Source of the DNA: Clostridiales bacterium
Lineage (GTDB): Bacteria; Bacillota; Clostridia; Lachnospirales; JAITVM01
Direction of reading: 5' to 3'
Length of the DNA stretch: 21,517 bases
NCBI GenBank assembly: GCA_031285815.1
Contig: JAITVM010000156.1
Span: 1 to 21,517 of the forward strand
Below are positions 14,554 through 21,517 of the stretch, in pieces. Position numbers and translations under genes: made by a program. Below the pieces are notes generated by a model. That model worked only from the letters and a program-made list of their open reading frames with translations, was not told the DNA's origin and searched no databases. The stretch's first letter is position 1; every line of letters begins with the position of its first letter.

Positions 14554-14943
14554 ATGGTTGCTAGATTTTTTGTTTATGGGGTTTCAGGCTGGTGTATGGA
14601 GATAATTTGGACAGGGCTAGTCTCTTTTTACAAAAAAGATTATTCCTTAGAATCTAAAACTTCTATATATATGTTTTTTATCTACGGCCTTGCTGTTTTT
14701 TTTGAACCAATTTATAAAGTTTTCAGCCATTTTCCGGCCGCTTTGAGAGGAGGCTTATATTGTTTTATAATATTTGGTATAGAATTTTTGGTCGGGAGCG
14801 CTATGAAAACAATAAAAATTTGCCCCTGGGACTATAGCGGGGCTAAATATAATATCAAAGGGGTAATAAGGTTAGACTATGCACCGCTTTGGCTATTTGC
14901 AGGCTTGTATTTCGAGTTTGTATACCTTTTTTTATCTAAATAA
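14554..14943 (+). CDS. Four-helix membrane protein, CmpB-like 'putative ABC transporter permease' family
   Basis: A 129-residue integral membrane protein with four predicted helices (about residues 3-21, 36-55, 63-82 and 107-127). It carries the family signature GWCMEI near the N-terminus and CPWDYS...NIKGVIRLDYAPLW in the last third. These match the family often labelled ABC_trans_CmpB. The transporter name comes from database labels; no ATPase or substrate-binding partner is nearby, so the function is unknown. The ATG at 14554 puts the conserved first helix at the usual place, and the region upstream is a terminator. No convincing ribosome binding site is visible, which leaves translation of this gene weak or leaderless. 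A strong terminator follows. Confidence 0.75.
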   Translation: MVARFFVYGVSGWCMEIIWTGLVSFYKKDYSLESKTSIYMFFIYGLAVFFEPIYKVFSHFPAALRGGLYCFIIFGIEFLVGSAMKTIKICPWDYSGAKYNIKGVIRLDYAPLWLFAGLYFEFVYLFLSK

Positions 14944-14976
14944 CAGCAAGTCAAACTGGAATTGCTATATGTATGT

Positions 14977-15022
14977 AAAATTAACCTAGGTTTAATGTAA
15001 CTTACCCTAGGTTAATTTTTTT
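14977..15022 (+). terminator. Strong Rho-independent terminator
   Basis: TTAACCTAGG (14981-14990) pairs perfectly with CCTAGGTTAA (15006-15015), extendable by A-T pairs to 14977-15019, and seven T residues follow the core stem. The flanking A and T tracts let it work in both directions. Confidence 0.88.
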
Positions 15023-15023
15023 G

Positions 15024-15051
15024 TTGATAAATATGATATAATTATTATACA
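15024..15051 (+). promoter_or_regulatory. Possible promoter of DUF3842-larE-larB
   Basis: TTGATA (15024-15029) and TATACA (15046-15051) are 16 bases apart, directly behind the preceding terminator. A nearby TATAAT at 15037-15042 is an alternative -10 but lacks a good -35. Confidence 0.4.
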
Positions 15052-15102
15052 GTATTATTTTTTTGAGGTTGCCTTATTATAAATATGTTTGGAGTGAAAT
15101 CA

Positions 15103-15519
15103 TTGAATATTATGGTAGTCGATGCACAAGGGGGCGGCCTAGGCAGGGCCATCATTGACAAACTAAAAAAATCCGAGTTGAAAATCAACATCCTAGCGGT
15201 AGGCACTAACTCGGCCGCGACAATGTCAATGCTCAAATCTGTACCGGATGATGCGGCAACAGGTGAAAATGCCATTATTTATAATGCCCAATTTGCTGAT
15301 TATATTATTGGCGGGCTTGGCATCATTTCAGCAAATTCTATGCATGGTGAAATATCCCCAGCTATTGCGGCGGCTATTTCTTCAAGCAATGCCGTCAAGC
15401 TTCTTATCCCAACAAATAAATGCAATATTTTTTTAGTTGGCGTAAAAGAAAATAGCCTTGGGGAAAAAATTGACGAAGCAGTTTTAAAAATCCACCAGGG
15501 CTTAACCGGCAAGCCTTAA
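15103..15519 (+). CDS. DUF3842 family protein
   Basis: This 138-residue protein matches the DUF3842 family by its N-terminal glycine loop (MVVDAQGGGLGRAIIDKL), the GTNSAATMSML segment, the NSMHGEISPAIAAAI segment and length. The glycine loop suggests a Rossmann-like nucleotide-binding fold, but no reaction is known. TTG at 15103 is preferred over ATG 15085, because GGAGTGA (15091-15097) is well spaced before it and family members begin directly with the first strand. No terminator separates it from larE 62 bases downstream, so it may belong to the nickel-pincer cofactor operon; this is inference from position. Two cysteines are absent from the glycine loop region and no metal motif is visible. 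Confidence 0.75.
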   Translation: MNIMVVDAQGGGLGRAIIDKLKKSELKINILAVGTNSAATMSMLKSVPDDAATGENAIIYNAQFADYIIGGLGIISANSMHGEISPAIAAAISSSNAVKLLIPTNKCNIFLVGVKENSLGEKIDEAVLKIHQGLTGKP

Positions 15520-15581
15520 ATAACATTCCAATTATACTCCTTAATGATAAGTTTTTATTTTTAATATGAAAGGGGGCCCTC

Positions 15582-16325
15582 ATGGACTTAAAGGGGTTTT
15601 TTTATGAAAACCCATCTGTAGCCCTTGGGTTTTCAGGAGGGGTAGATTCATCTTACCTGTTATATGCCGCTTTACAAAATAGGGCTGATGTTAACGCGTA
15701 CTTTGTAAAAACCCGCTTCCAGCCAGAATTTGAATTAAATGACGCCTATAAAATTACCCAACAGCAAGGCGTAAATTTAACCGTAATAGAGGCTGATGTT
15801 TTTAATTGCCCAGGTATTATTGAAAACCCTGAAAACCGCTGCTATTTGTGCAAAAAATTTATATTTAGTACATTAAAGCAAAAGGCGCTCCAAGATGGAT
15901 ATGATTTACTTATTGACGGTACAAACGCTTCTGATGATTATGATTCCCGCCCCGGGATGAAAGCGTTAAAAGAATTATCTGTGCGCTCGCCATTACGGGA
16001 GGCAGGCCTAACTAAACAGGAAATCCGGCACTTATCAAAAGAAGCAGGGCTATTCACATGGGGCAAGCCTGCCTATGCTTGCCTAGCTACGCGTATACCG
16101 GTTGGCATGGCTATTACAAAAGAATTATTACATAAAATCGAATTATCAGAAAACGCCCTCTCCTCAATGGGCTTTACTGATTTTAGGGTTAGGGTTATAG
16201 AAAATTTTGCAAAGCTGCAGCTTCAGCCGGAACAATTGCTTTTAGCTATAAATAACAGGGAAAAAATTATTAATGGGCTCAAGCCATATTTTGATAGTAT
16301 TCTGGTCGATTTGGCTGGGCGGTAA
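15582..16325 (+). CDS. larE: Pyridinium dithiocarboxylate synthesis sulfur transferase LarE
   Basis: LarE adenylates the carboxylates of pyridinium-3,5-biscarboxylate mononucleotide and inserts sulfur, a step in making the nickel-pincer nucleotide cofactor of lactate racemase and related enzymes. The 247-residue protein has the PP-loop SGGVDSS (18-24) and the LarE pattern NRCYLCK (85-91), DGTNASD (112-118), RSPL.EAGLTK (135-145) and KPAYACLATRIP (162-173). Cys167 lies where the sacrificial cysteine of Lactiplantibacillus LarE is found. The extra pair Cys87-x-x-Cys90 could instead, with Cys167, hold an Fe-S cluster for catalytic sulfur transfer as proposed for some anaerobe LarEs; that is inference. 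AAAGGGGG lies five to six bases before the ATG. larB starts 13 bases after the stop. No larC or larA is in the window. Confidence 0.92.
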   Translation: MDLKGFFYENPSVALGFSGGVDSSYLLYAALQNRADVNAYFVKTRFQPEFELNDAYKITQQQGVNLTVIEADVFNCPGIIENPENRCYLCKKFIFSTLKQKALQDGYDLLIDGTNASDDYDSRPGMKALKELSVRSPLREAGLTKQEIRHLSKEAGLFTWGKPAYACLATRIPVGMAITKELLHKIELSENALSSMGFTDFRVRVIENFAKLQLQPEQLLLAINNREKIINGLKPYFDSILVDLAGR

Positions 16326-16338
16326 AAGAGGTGCCAAT

Positions 16339-17085
16339 TTGAAAAAGGATGAAATTTTAAATATATTAAACCAAGTAAAAAATAATTTGGTTTCACCTGA
16401 AGAAGCATTATTAAAGATTCGCCAGGAGCCATTTGAAGACTTAGGCTATGCAAAATTAGACCACCACCGCGAACTACGCCAGGGGGTTGCCGAAGTTATT
16501 TATGGGGCGGGCAAAACCAATGAACAGATACAAGGTATAGTCAGTGCAATGTTAGCCAAAAAACAAAATACAATCCTAATAACCAGGTTAGCTTCTGGTT
16601 CTGCTTCTTATTTAAGCAAATATTTTAATATTAAATACAATGAACTTGCCCGTATCGGAATAGTAGGTGAAATACCAGCCCCAGATGGGGCCGGGAAAAT
16701 TGTTATCGCAACAGGCGGCACAAGCGACATGCCTGTTGCTGAAGAAGCCGCCCTTACTGCCGAGGCACTTGGGAATACTGTCGTTAGGCTTTACGATGTC
16801 GGGGTCGCCGGGCTGCACCGTTTACTCTCACATATCGAAGATATAATGGAAGCCAGGGTTATTATAGCCGCCGCGGGGATGGAAGGCGCCCTTGCCAGTG
16901 TTATCGGGGGGCTGGCTGATTGCCCAGTCATTGGTGTGCCAACAAGTGTTGGTTATGGTGCATCGTTTAATGGCCTTTCATCACTTTTATCAATGTTAAA
17001 TTCATGTGCCAGCGGCGTTTGTGTCGTAAATATAGATAATGGTTTCGGTGCCGGGTACTTAGCCAGCATGATTAACCATATTTAA
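16339..17085 (+). CDS. larB: Pyridinium-3,5-biscarboxylic acid mononucleotide synthase LarB
   Basis: LarB carboxylates and hydrolyses nicotinic acid adenine dinucleotide to the biscarboxylate mononucleotide used by LarE. The 248-residue protein is PurE-like in its C-terminal half. Visible family motifs are GYAKLDHHRELRQG (36-49), EVIYGAGKT (52-60), ATGGTSDMPVAEEAALTAE (124-142), DVGVAGLHRL (153-162), AAGMEGALAS (178-187) and SCASGV (222-227), where Cys223 and Glu182 match the reported catalytic Cys and Glu by motif. TTG at 16339 is preferred as start because AGAGGTG is five bases upstream, family proteins begin at this point, and the longer frame from 16273 would overlap larE. It is co-transcribed with larE and ends before a strong terminator. 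The nickel insertase LarC must be elsewhere if the pathway is complete. Confidence 0.92.
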   Translation: MKKDEILNILNQVKNNLVSPEEALLKIRQEPFEDLGYAKLDHHRELRQGVAEVIYGAGKTNEQIQGIVSAMLAKKQNTILITRLASGSASYLSKYFNIKYNELARIGIVGEIPAPDGAGKIVIATGGTSDMPVAEEAALTAEALGNTVVRLYDVGVAGLHRLLSHIEDIMEARVIIAAAGMEGALASVIGGLADCPVIGVPTSVGYGASFNGLSSLLSMLNSCASGVCVVNIDNGFGAGYLASMINHI

Positions 17086-17143
17086 GGCCCTACCCTGCAT
17101 CTAAAGCTCTTGCCGCCCTTAAAAATAAACAAAATATTTTTTT

Positions 17144-17169
17144 AAAGCCAGTTTAAACTGGCTTTTTTT
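17144..17169 (+). terminator. Rho-independent terminator after larB
   Basis: AAAGCCAGTTT (17144-17154) is followed by its perfect reverse complement AAACTGGCTTT (17155-17165), with T residues through 17169. It ends the DUF3842-larE-larB unit. Confidence 0.9.
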
Positions 17170-17265
17170 ATTTGTTTAATTACCAGCTATCCATATATAG
17201 CCTACCCCAGAATATTTTTATATCCAAACCTTGCTATAAGATGTCGAATAAATTCATTTTAATTA

Positions 17266-17293
17266 TAATATTATCATAACAACTAGCCGATAT
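17266..17293 (+). promoter_or_regulatory. Sigma-D (sigma-28)-like promoter of the chemotaxis receptor
   Basis: GCCGATAT at 17286-17293 equals the Bacillus subtilis sigma-D -10 consensus. TAAT at 17266-17269 is a 3 of 4 match to the TAAA -35 with a 16-base spacer. Such promoters drive flagellar and chemotaxis genes, which fits the MCP downstream. Transcription would start near 17300. Confidence 0.55.
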
Positions 17294-17488
17294 TTATTAT
17301 GGATATTTGTGGTATAAAACAAGATACAAGTGGTATTTAAAGTTATCAAAAACCACACTTTTAGCCGCAGTAGAAAATAAGCCACATTGTGTTAACCCCA
17401 AATTTTGTGGCATTCTATGCGGACACAGCTAGCTACCGTTTTGTAAATTAGTCTAATGGCGAAAGCCCAAAGCACAGGAGGAAGAAGA
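17294..17488 (+). other. Long structured leader of the chemotaxis receptor gene
   Basis: About 190 non-coding bases precede the start codon. TGTGGT (17309-17314) and GTGGT (17330-17334) can each pair with ACCACA/ACCAC (17352-17357), as mutually exclusive stems. GCCACA (17381-17386) pairs with TGTGGC (17406-17411). GGC-GAAA-GCC (17458-17467), a GNRA-type tetraloop hairpin, stands nine bases before AGGAGG (17476-17481). It does not fit the conserved core of class I c-di-GMP riboswitches. Confidence 0.4.
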
Positions 17489-19771
17489 ATGAAGAAAATA
17501 TTTAATGACATGAAAATCCAAAAAAAATTAGTTGCCGGTTTTTCATTCATAATCTTATTAACCGCTATTTTAGTAACCGCCAGCATATTCTCGCTAATCA
17601 ATATGGACAAAGATTATACTAACATGATTAACTACATAATTAAAAGCACAGATATTTCACAAAACATTGGCTGGGAGTATTCTAAATTGAGGAGGTACTT
17701 ACTCGGGATGGCATATTTTGCGGATAACGCCGCAGACTATGAGAGCCAATATAATGGGTTCAATACTTCCCTCAATAATATAAACCAACATTTTGATAAT
17801 TTAATAGCCCTAATGAAAGAAGACGCTGATATAAATGGCAAAGATATCGAACAAAATTTAAAGTCAGCCACCAGCCTGCAAAAAAAAATAACTATCGATT
17901 ACGCCTCTTACGCGAAAGAAGTTGATTCCTCTGTTAAAATGGGCACAACATTTGAGTTGCGGGATATTATAAATAGGACAGCGGGCTCTGGCGATATTAT
18001 CAATTTAGAGCTTGAAAGTTTTATAAATAGCATGATTACAGAATCCGACAGCATATCCGATGCAGTTACAGTAGACTCAATAAAAACCATTACTATTTTA
18101 ACTATTGTTACCGTTATATCAATAGCTGTTTTTATAGTTTATGCATTTGTAATTGGGCACATCATAAAGGCCCCTATAGAAAAATTGTCTTCAGCCGCCA
18201 GAAAGGTTGCCTCGGGTGATTTAAGCGTACCGATAAAGTCCGGCTCAAAAGATGAAATCGGGGAATTATCCAATATGTTTGCCAGCGTCATAGATATTTT
18301 TAAAATGCTTGTAGACAACATAAACAAATCACATTCCAAATTAATGGACGGGGAAATTGAAATAAGCATAGAAGAATCGATATTTCCAGGCGACTATAAA
18401 ACAGCCGCTTACGCAGTTAATAATATTGCATCGTATTTACTTGATAAGATACAAAACTCTGTCAATTGTATAGAACAATATGGGAAAGGCAACTTCGATA
18501 TTTCCGTTGAAAGGTCTAAAGGGCCGCAATCTGTACTCCATGAGGCATTTGATGTTTTACAGGGTAAACTAAAATCTGTAGACAAAGAAATAAATGTATT
18601 AATTTCGCAAGCAGTAGCCGGCAATTTAAATATTAGGATAAATAGTGAAAGCTATGAAGGTGAATGGAGGACTATAGCCAATGGCCTTAACGAATTAGTC
18701 GGGGCAGTAGACATCCCTATAACAGAAGTTTCAGAGGCCTTAAACCAAATGGCGGCCGCTAACTTTAATGTAAGCATAACCGGTGATTATAAAGGCAAGT
18801 TCAACGAAATGAAAACTGCTGTCAACAACACAATCTGGAACACTGCAGAATATATCAACGACATAAGGGAACTATTGGTTAAAATGTCCCACCAGGACCT
18901 TAACCTAGAAATTACTAAGGAATATAAAGGCGACTATAAAATTATAAAAGATGCCCTCTCTCAAATAATAGATACATTTAATACCTTGGTTAAAGAATTT
19001 AAAGATTCTGCAGATAGGGTAGCATCCGGCGCCTTACAAATTTCTGAATCCAGCATGGCATTAGCCCAAGGCGCAACACAGCAAGCAAGCTCTGTGGAAG
19101 AATTAAACGCTACAATAAATTCTATTGCCGACCAGACCTCTAAAAATGCAGAAAACTCAGAAAAGGCAAACCTTCTTTCTATTGAGGCAAAAGATAAAGG
19201 CTTAACCAGCAAAAAGGAAATGGAATCAATGCTTAATTCTATGGCAGGCATAGAGGAAGCCTCAATTAATATATCAAAAATAATAAAAGTTATTGACGAT
19301 ATAGCCTTCCAGACAAACCTTTTAGCCTTAAATGCAGCCGTAGAAGCTGCCCGGGCCGGCCAATATGGCAAAGGCTTCGCGGTTGTAGCCGAAGAAGTCC
19401 GCAACCTTGCAAGCAAGAGCCAGCAGGCCGCCTCTGAAACTACAGATTTAATTAACAGGACAGTCGGCATAGTCTCTGATGGCACTAAAATAGCAAACAG
19501 TACTTCAGCCTCTTTAAATAGCATACTTGAACAAATAGGTGAAATAGCTGATATTATAAACGATGTCTCCTCTGCCTCTAAAGAGCAGGCTATGGCAATC
19601 AGCCAAATTAATGATGGCATAACACAAATAGCAAGCGTTACCCAAGCTAATAGCGCTACCTCAGAAGAATCTGCTTCTTCCTCGCAGGAGCTTTCGAGCC
19701 AAGCTGACCTTTTTAAAAATACTTTAGATAAATTTAACCTCAAAAGGGATACAAGGTATCAAGCTAACTAG
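17489..19771 (+). CDS. Methyl-accepting chemotaxis protein with several HAMP-like modules
   Basis: This 760-residue receptor would pass extracellular signals to the CheA-CheW kinase complex. Residues 13-35 form the first transmembrane helix, about 36-200 a helical ligand-binding bundle (4HB-like), and about 201-226 the second helix. A HAMP domain follows (about 227-279, KAPIEKLSSAARKVASGDLSV). Further HAMP-like segments, each with a G/A/D-[NDE]-[FLI]-[ND] turn, lie near 288-320, 333-366, 377-405, 423-450 and 467-498. The signalling domain (about 505-750) contains the conserved tip IDDIAFQTNLLALNAAVEAARAG (602-624) and EEVRNLA (635-641). There is no C-terminal CheR/CheB-binding pentapeptide. 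AGGAGG seven bases before ATG 17489 overrides the in-frame start at 17456. The gene is monocistronic, behind a sigma-D-like promoter and before a terminator. Confidence 0.93.
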   Translation: MKKIFNDMKIQKKLVAGFSFIILLTAILVTASIFSLINMDKDYTNMINYIIKSTDISQNIGWEYSKLRRYLLGMAYFADNAADYESQYNGFNTSLNNINQHFDNLIALMKEDADINGKDIEQNLKSATSLQKKITIDYASYAKEVDSSVKMGTTFELRDIINRTAGSGDIINLELESFINSMITESDSISDAVTVDSIKTITILTIVTVISIAVFIVYAFVIGHIIKAPIEKLSSAARKVASGDLSVPIKSGSKDEIGELSNMFASVIDIFKMLVDNINKSHSKLMDGEIEISIEESIFPGDYKTAAYAVNNIASYLLDKIQNSVNCIEQYGKGNFDISVERSKGPQSVLHEAFDVLQGKLKSVDKEINVLISQAVAGNLNIRINSESYEGEWRTIANGLNELVGAVDIPITEVSEALNQMAAANFNVSITGDYKGKFNEMKTAVNNTIWNTAEYINDIRELLVKMSHQDLNLEITKEYKGDYKIIKDALSQIIDTFNTLVKEFKDSADRVASGALQISESSMALAQGATQQASSVEELNATINSIADQTSKNAENSEKANLLSIEAKDKGLTSKKEMESMLNSMAGIEEASINISKIIKVIDDIAFQTNLLALNAAVEAARAGQYGKGFAVVAEEVRNLASKSQQAASETTDLINRTVGIVSDGTKIANSTSASLNSILEQIGEIADIINDVSSASKEQAMAISQINDGITQIASVTQANSATSEESASSSQELSSQADLFKNTLDKFNLKRDTRYQAN

Positions 19772-19780
19772 TTAAACTGC

Positions 19781-19832
19781 AAAAGCCCGGCCTTAATTAG
19801 CCATAAAATTAAATAGGCTTAATGGCCGGGCT
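19781..19832. terminator. Long bidirectional terminator between MCP and ZIP genes
   Basis: AGCCCGGCC (19784-19792) pairs with GGCCGGGCT (19824-19832); the stem continues imperfectly inward through TTAA and AGCC/GGCT. On the minus strand it is followed by TTTT, on the plus strand by AAATTTATT, so it works best for the ZIP gene but serves both convergent units. Confidence 0.75.
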
Positions 19833-19852
19833 AAATTTATTGTAAATTGAAA

Positions 19853-20647
19853 TTACCCTAGCGCTACATCCAAAACCATCATTACAACAAAACCAGACAT
19901 AACACCTAATGTCCCTGTATTAGAGTGCTCGCCAAGATGGGCTTCAGGTATTAACTCTTCAACTACAACATATAGCATGGCGCCTGCCGCAAACGACAAA
20001 AGCCATGGCATAAACGATTCGATCCCGCCAGCCACCAGCACCACCAAAATCCCAAATACCAGTTCAGCCAGCCCAGATATGCTGCCAAATAAAAAAGCCT
20101 TTGTGGGGGTCAAGCCTTCTTGCCGCAATGGTAGGGAAACAGCAGCGCCTTCGGGAAAGTTTTGTATGCCAATCCCTATACACAGGGCCATCGCAGACGT
20201 AAACAGCGCAGGGTCATTGCCATGCTGTGCCGCAAGTGCAAATGACAGGCCCACAGCCATGCCTTCAGGAATATTATGCAAAGCCACTGCCAAAACAAGC
20301 ATAGTAGTCCTTTTCCATGTAGATGAAAGGCCTTCCGCTTGCCCCGCATTAGGGTGTAAATGTGGCAAAATTGAATCCAAAAGCATCAAAGCCCCAACCC
20401 CCAGCATAAAGCCAACCGCCGCAGTAGCCCAAGGGTTGCCGCCATTATTTTCAACTTCTTCAATTGCCGGTATAAGCAAGCTCCATACAGATGCAGCAAC
20501 CATAACCCCAGCAGCAAACCCCAGCAACATTTTTTGTATACCTAAACTGTTTTTCTTATTGAATAAAAATACAAGGGCTGAACCTGCGGCTGTCATCAAA
20601 AATGTAAAACCCGTCCCGGCGGCCGCCCATAAAACTGCTTCTTTCAT
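19853..20647 (-). CDS. ZIP-family divalent metal transporter (GufA/ZupT-like)
   Basis: ZIP transporters move Zn2+ and other divalent metals into the cytoplasm. The 264-residue protein has about eight hydrophobic segments. The binuclear metal site motifs are clear: HNIPEG (124-129) in helix 4 and QNFPEG (162-167) in helix 5, plus EELIPEAH (230-237) near helix 7. A His-containing loop PHLHPN (95-100) lies between helices 3 and 4. The sequence type (N-terminal GTGFTFLMTAAGSALVF, AAGAMLYVVVEELIPE) fits the GufA subgroup, whose metal preference is broad, so Zn specificity is inference. GGAGGGTGATGC precedes the ATG. The DUF362 gene lies 45 bases upstream on the same strand, so both may be in one operon. 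Confidence 0.92.
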   Translation of the reverse strand: MKEAVLWAAAGTGFTFLMTAAGSALVFLFNKKNSLGIQKMLLGFAAGVMVAASVWSLLIPAIEEVENNGGNPWATAAVGFMLGVGALMLLDSILPHLHPNAGQAEGLSSTWKRTTMLVLAVALHNIPEGMAVGLSFALAAQHGNDPALFTSAMALCIGIGIQNFPEGAAVSLPLRQEGLTPTKAFLFGSISGLAELVFGILVVLVAGGIESFMPWLLSFAAGAMLYVVVEELIPEAHLGEHSNTGTLGVMSGFVVMMVLDVALG

Positions 20648-20692
20648 GCATCACCCTCCTTTATAAATAAACTTATATTAAATAAAAATAAG

Positions 20693-21517
20693 CTATTTTG
20701 CATTAGTATGCCTCTTCAAGAATGAAACTATTTCTACGGCAGTAGGCGGGCACCCTTTAACATAGTCATCGTGTAGCTTTGTGCAATTGCCACACCCTAA
20801 CGCGCCAGGTTTATTTTTAAACCCTTGGCCGATATTAACCTTTCCGTTAAACCCGCTTACTTTATTTAGCGCATGTATCAAAGATGAATAACATGCAGAG
20901 CAGGCCTCATCCTCAACGATATGCTTTGACAGCTTCTTTACCAATTGGGTATCTGCTTTAATTTCGTGTGGCTTCTTATCTTTATTAAGCTCAATTAATT
21001 CAGTATTTTCCCCATACACTTCACCAATACCTAAAGAACTTGCTATCCTAAGGTATTCAATATCATTTAGTTGGTAACCAATAAGGCCGGCACAATATGA
21101 GTCAACCATAAGCGGGTCCTGCCCCGCTATTACCATATTCATCGTAACCGGTGTACCACCTTCTTCAAAAGTTAAGTCACCACAAATCCCGTCAACAACA
21201 CAAAAATGGGTTTTTACCGTTGCCCCCAAATATGCTATAGGGTTATGAAGCCCTAATGAATGGAATTTGCGTTTTTCTTTATCCGATATACAGCCCTTTA
21301 AATTCTTCAGGTTACAAGTAAAAAGCGTTTGGCAATGGGCCTTCAATACAGGGGCATTTATTAAAAAGTCTGTATCAAGGGCTTTTTCAAATATCTCAAA
21401 GGTGTAGCCGCCCGCTTTAATTTTTCGGATTTTATCATCCTTCAAATCATATAGCTTAACCCCATAAACCTCGCTAAGCCTATTGTAGCCACAAACCTCA
21501 TAAGCCTGTTTTGTATC
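20693..21517 (-). CDS. DUF362 protein, C-terminal part (5' end outside window)
   Basis: The frame is open to the last base of the window, 24 codons before the internal TTG at 21445, so the gene begins outside. The 274 residues present show the DUF362 pattern: DTDFLINAPVLKAHCQTLFT, NLKNLKGC, VVDGI.GDLTFEEGGTPV, AGQDPLMVDSYCAGLIGY and YLRIASSLGIGE. The C-terminus adds a Cys-rich tail (CSACYSS, GCGNCTKLHDDYVKGCPPTA) that looks able to bind an Fe-S cluster, although spacing differs from the standard ferredoxin motif. DUF362 proteins have no settled reaction; many are redox-linked Fe-S proteins in anaerobes. A ZIP transporter gene follows 45 bases downstream on the same strand without a visible terminator. 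Confidence 0.82.
   Translation of the reverse strand, partial: DTKQAYEVCGYNRLSEVYGVKLYDLKDDKIRKIKAGGYTFEIFEKALDTDFLINAPVLKAHCQTLFTCNLKNLKGCISDKEKRKFHSLGLHNPIAYLGATVKTHFCVVDGICGDLTFEEGGTPVTMNMVIAGQDPLMVDSYCAGLIGYQLNDIEYLRIASSLGIGEVYGENTELIELNKDKKPHEIKADTQLVKKLSKHIVEDEACSACYSSLIHALNKVSGFNGKVNIGQGFKNKPGALGCGNCTKLHDDYVKGCPPTAVEIVSFLKRHTNAK

Noticed and set aside
17380..17490. Class I c-di-GMP (GEMM) riboswitch before the MCP gene
   Set aside because: Pieces such as AGCTAGCTACCG and a GAAA tetraloop are reminiscent, but the conserved ACGCAAAGCC-type core and the required order of stems are missing.
18961..19743. 260-codon open frame on the minus strand
   Set aside because: It is the antisense of the MCP signalling domain, whose protein motifs are unmistakable on the plus strand; the minus frame gives low-complexity sequence without a ribosome binding site.
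19977..20666. 229-codon open frame on the plus strand
   Set aside because: It is antisense to the ZIP transporter gene, which has clear metal-site motifs and a good ribosome binding site.
1..21517. Mobile element, phage, toxin-antitoxin or defence system
   Set aside because: No transposase, integrase, terminal repeats with target duplication, or recognised defence or toxin protein was seen on either strand.

Overview
The window reads as chromosomal DNA of a low-GC, Gram-positive anaerobe of the Bacillota, most likely class Clostridia (possibly Lachnospirales-like). The evidence is RNase J plus a YlbF-family protein, a PerR-type regulator, a class B sortase, a DUF3842 protein, strong GGAGG-type ribosome binding sites, several TTG starts, and T-tract terminators. 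There are no rRNA or tRNA genes, no CRISPR array, and no recognisable insertion sequence, phage or integron. Both ends cut genes: RNase J at the left and a DUF362 protein at the right.

Layout. (1) 1-1401, + strand: the 3' part of rnjA and a ylbF-like gene, closed by a terminator. (2) 1402-4611, + strand: a short accessory-looking block. It holds a four-repeat protein of unknown family (1684-2895) and a secreted protein with two copper-amine-oxidase-N-like 'stalk' motifs (3101-4549). Two GC-rich hairpins with related loops lie near these genes. (3) 4621-7173, - strand: a large unrecognised single-pass membrane protein and a perR-like fur gene. (4) 7327-7815, + strand: trmL. (5) 7837-11219, - strand: a membrane-bound degenerate-GGDEF/intact-EAL protein and a class B sortase, separated by 368 bp of AT-rich DNA. 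(6) 11538-14498, + strand: mltG-trmR-trhP, the same order as yrrL-yrrM-yrrN/O of Bacillus subtilis, driven by a good sigma-A promoter. (7) 14554-14943: a CmpB-like four-helix membrane protein. (8) 15103-17085: DUF3842-larE-larB, two steps of nickel-pincer cofactor synthesis. (9) 17489-19771: a methyl-accepting chemotaxis protein with several HAMP-like modules behind a sigma-D-like promoter and a leader of about 190 nt. (10) 19853-21517, - strand: a ZIP metal transporter and a DUF362 protein.

Functional themes are RNA processing and tRNA wobble modification (RNase J, YlbF, TrmL, TrmR, TrhP), cell-wall and surface work (MltG, sortase, stalk protein), signalling and motility (EAL phosphodiesterase, MCP), and metals and redox (PerR, ZIP, LarB/LarE, DUF362).

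The best candidates for something undescribed are the four-repeat protein at 1684-2895 with its near-identical internal DNA repeats, and the pair of related hairpins around it. The orphan 641-residue membrane protein at 4621-6546 and the C-terminal domain of the 3101-4549 protein are also unexplained. Several starts were moved from the longest ORF on the basis of ribosome binding sites, promoters or terminators: 6546, 11538, 12608, 13269, 14554, 15103, 16339 and 17489.
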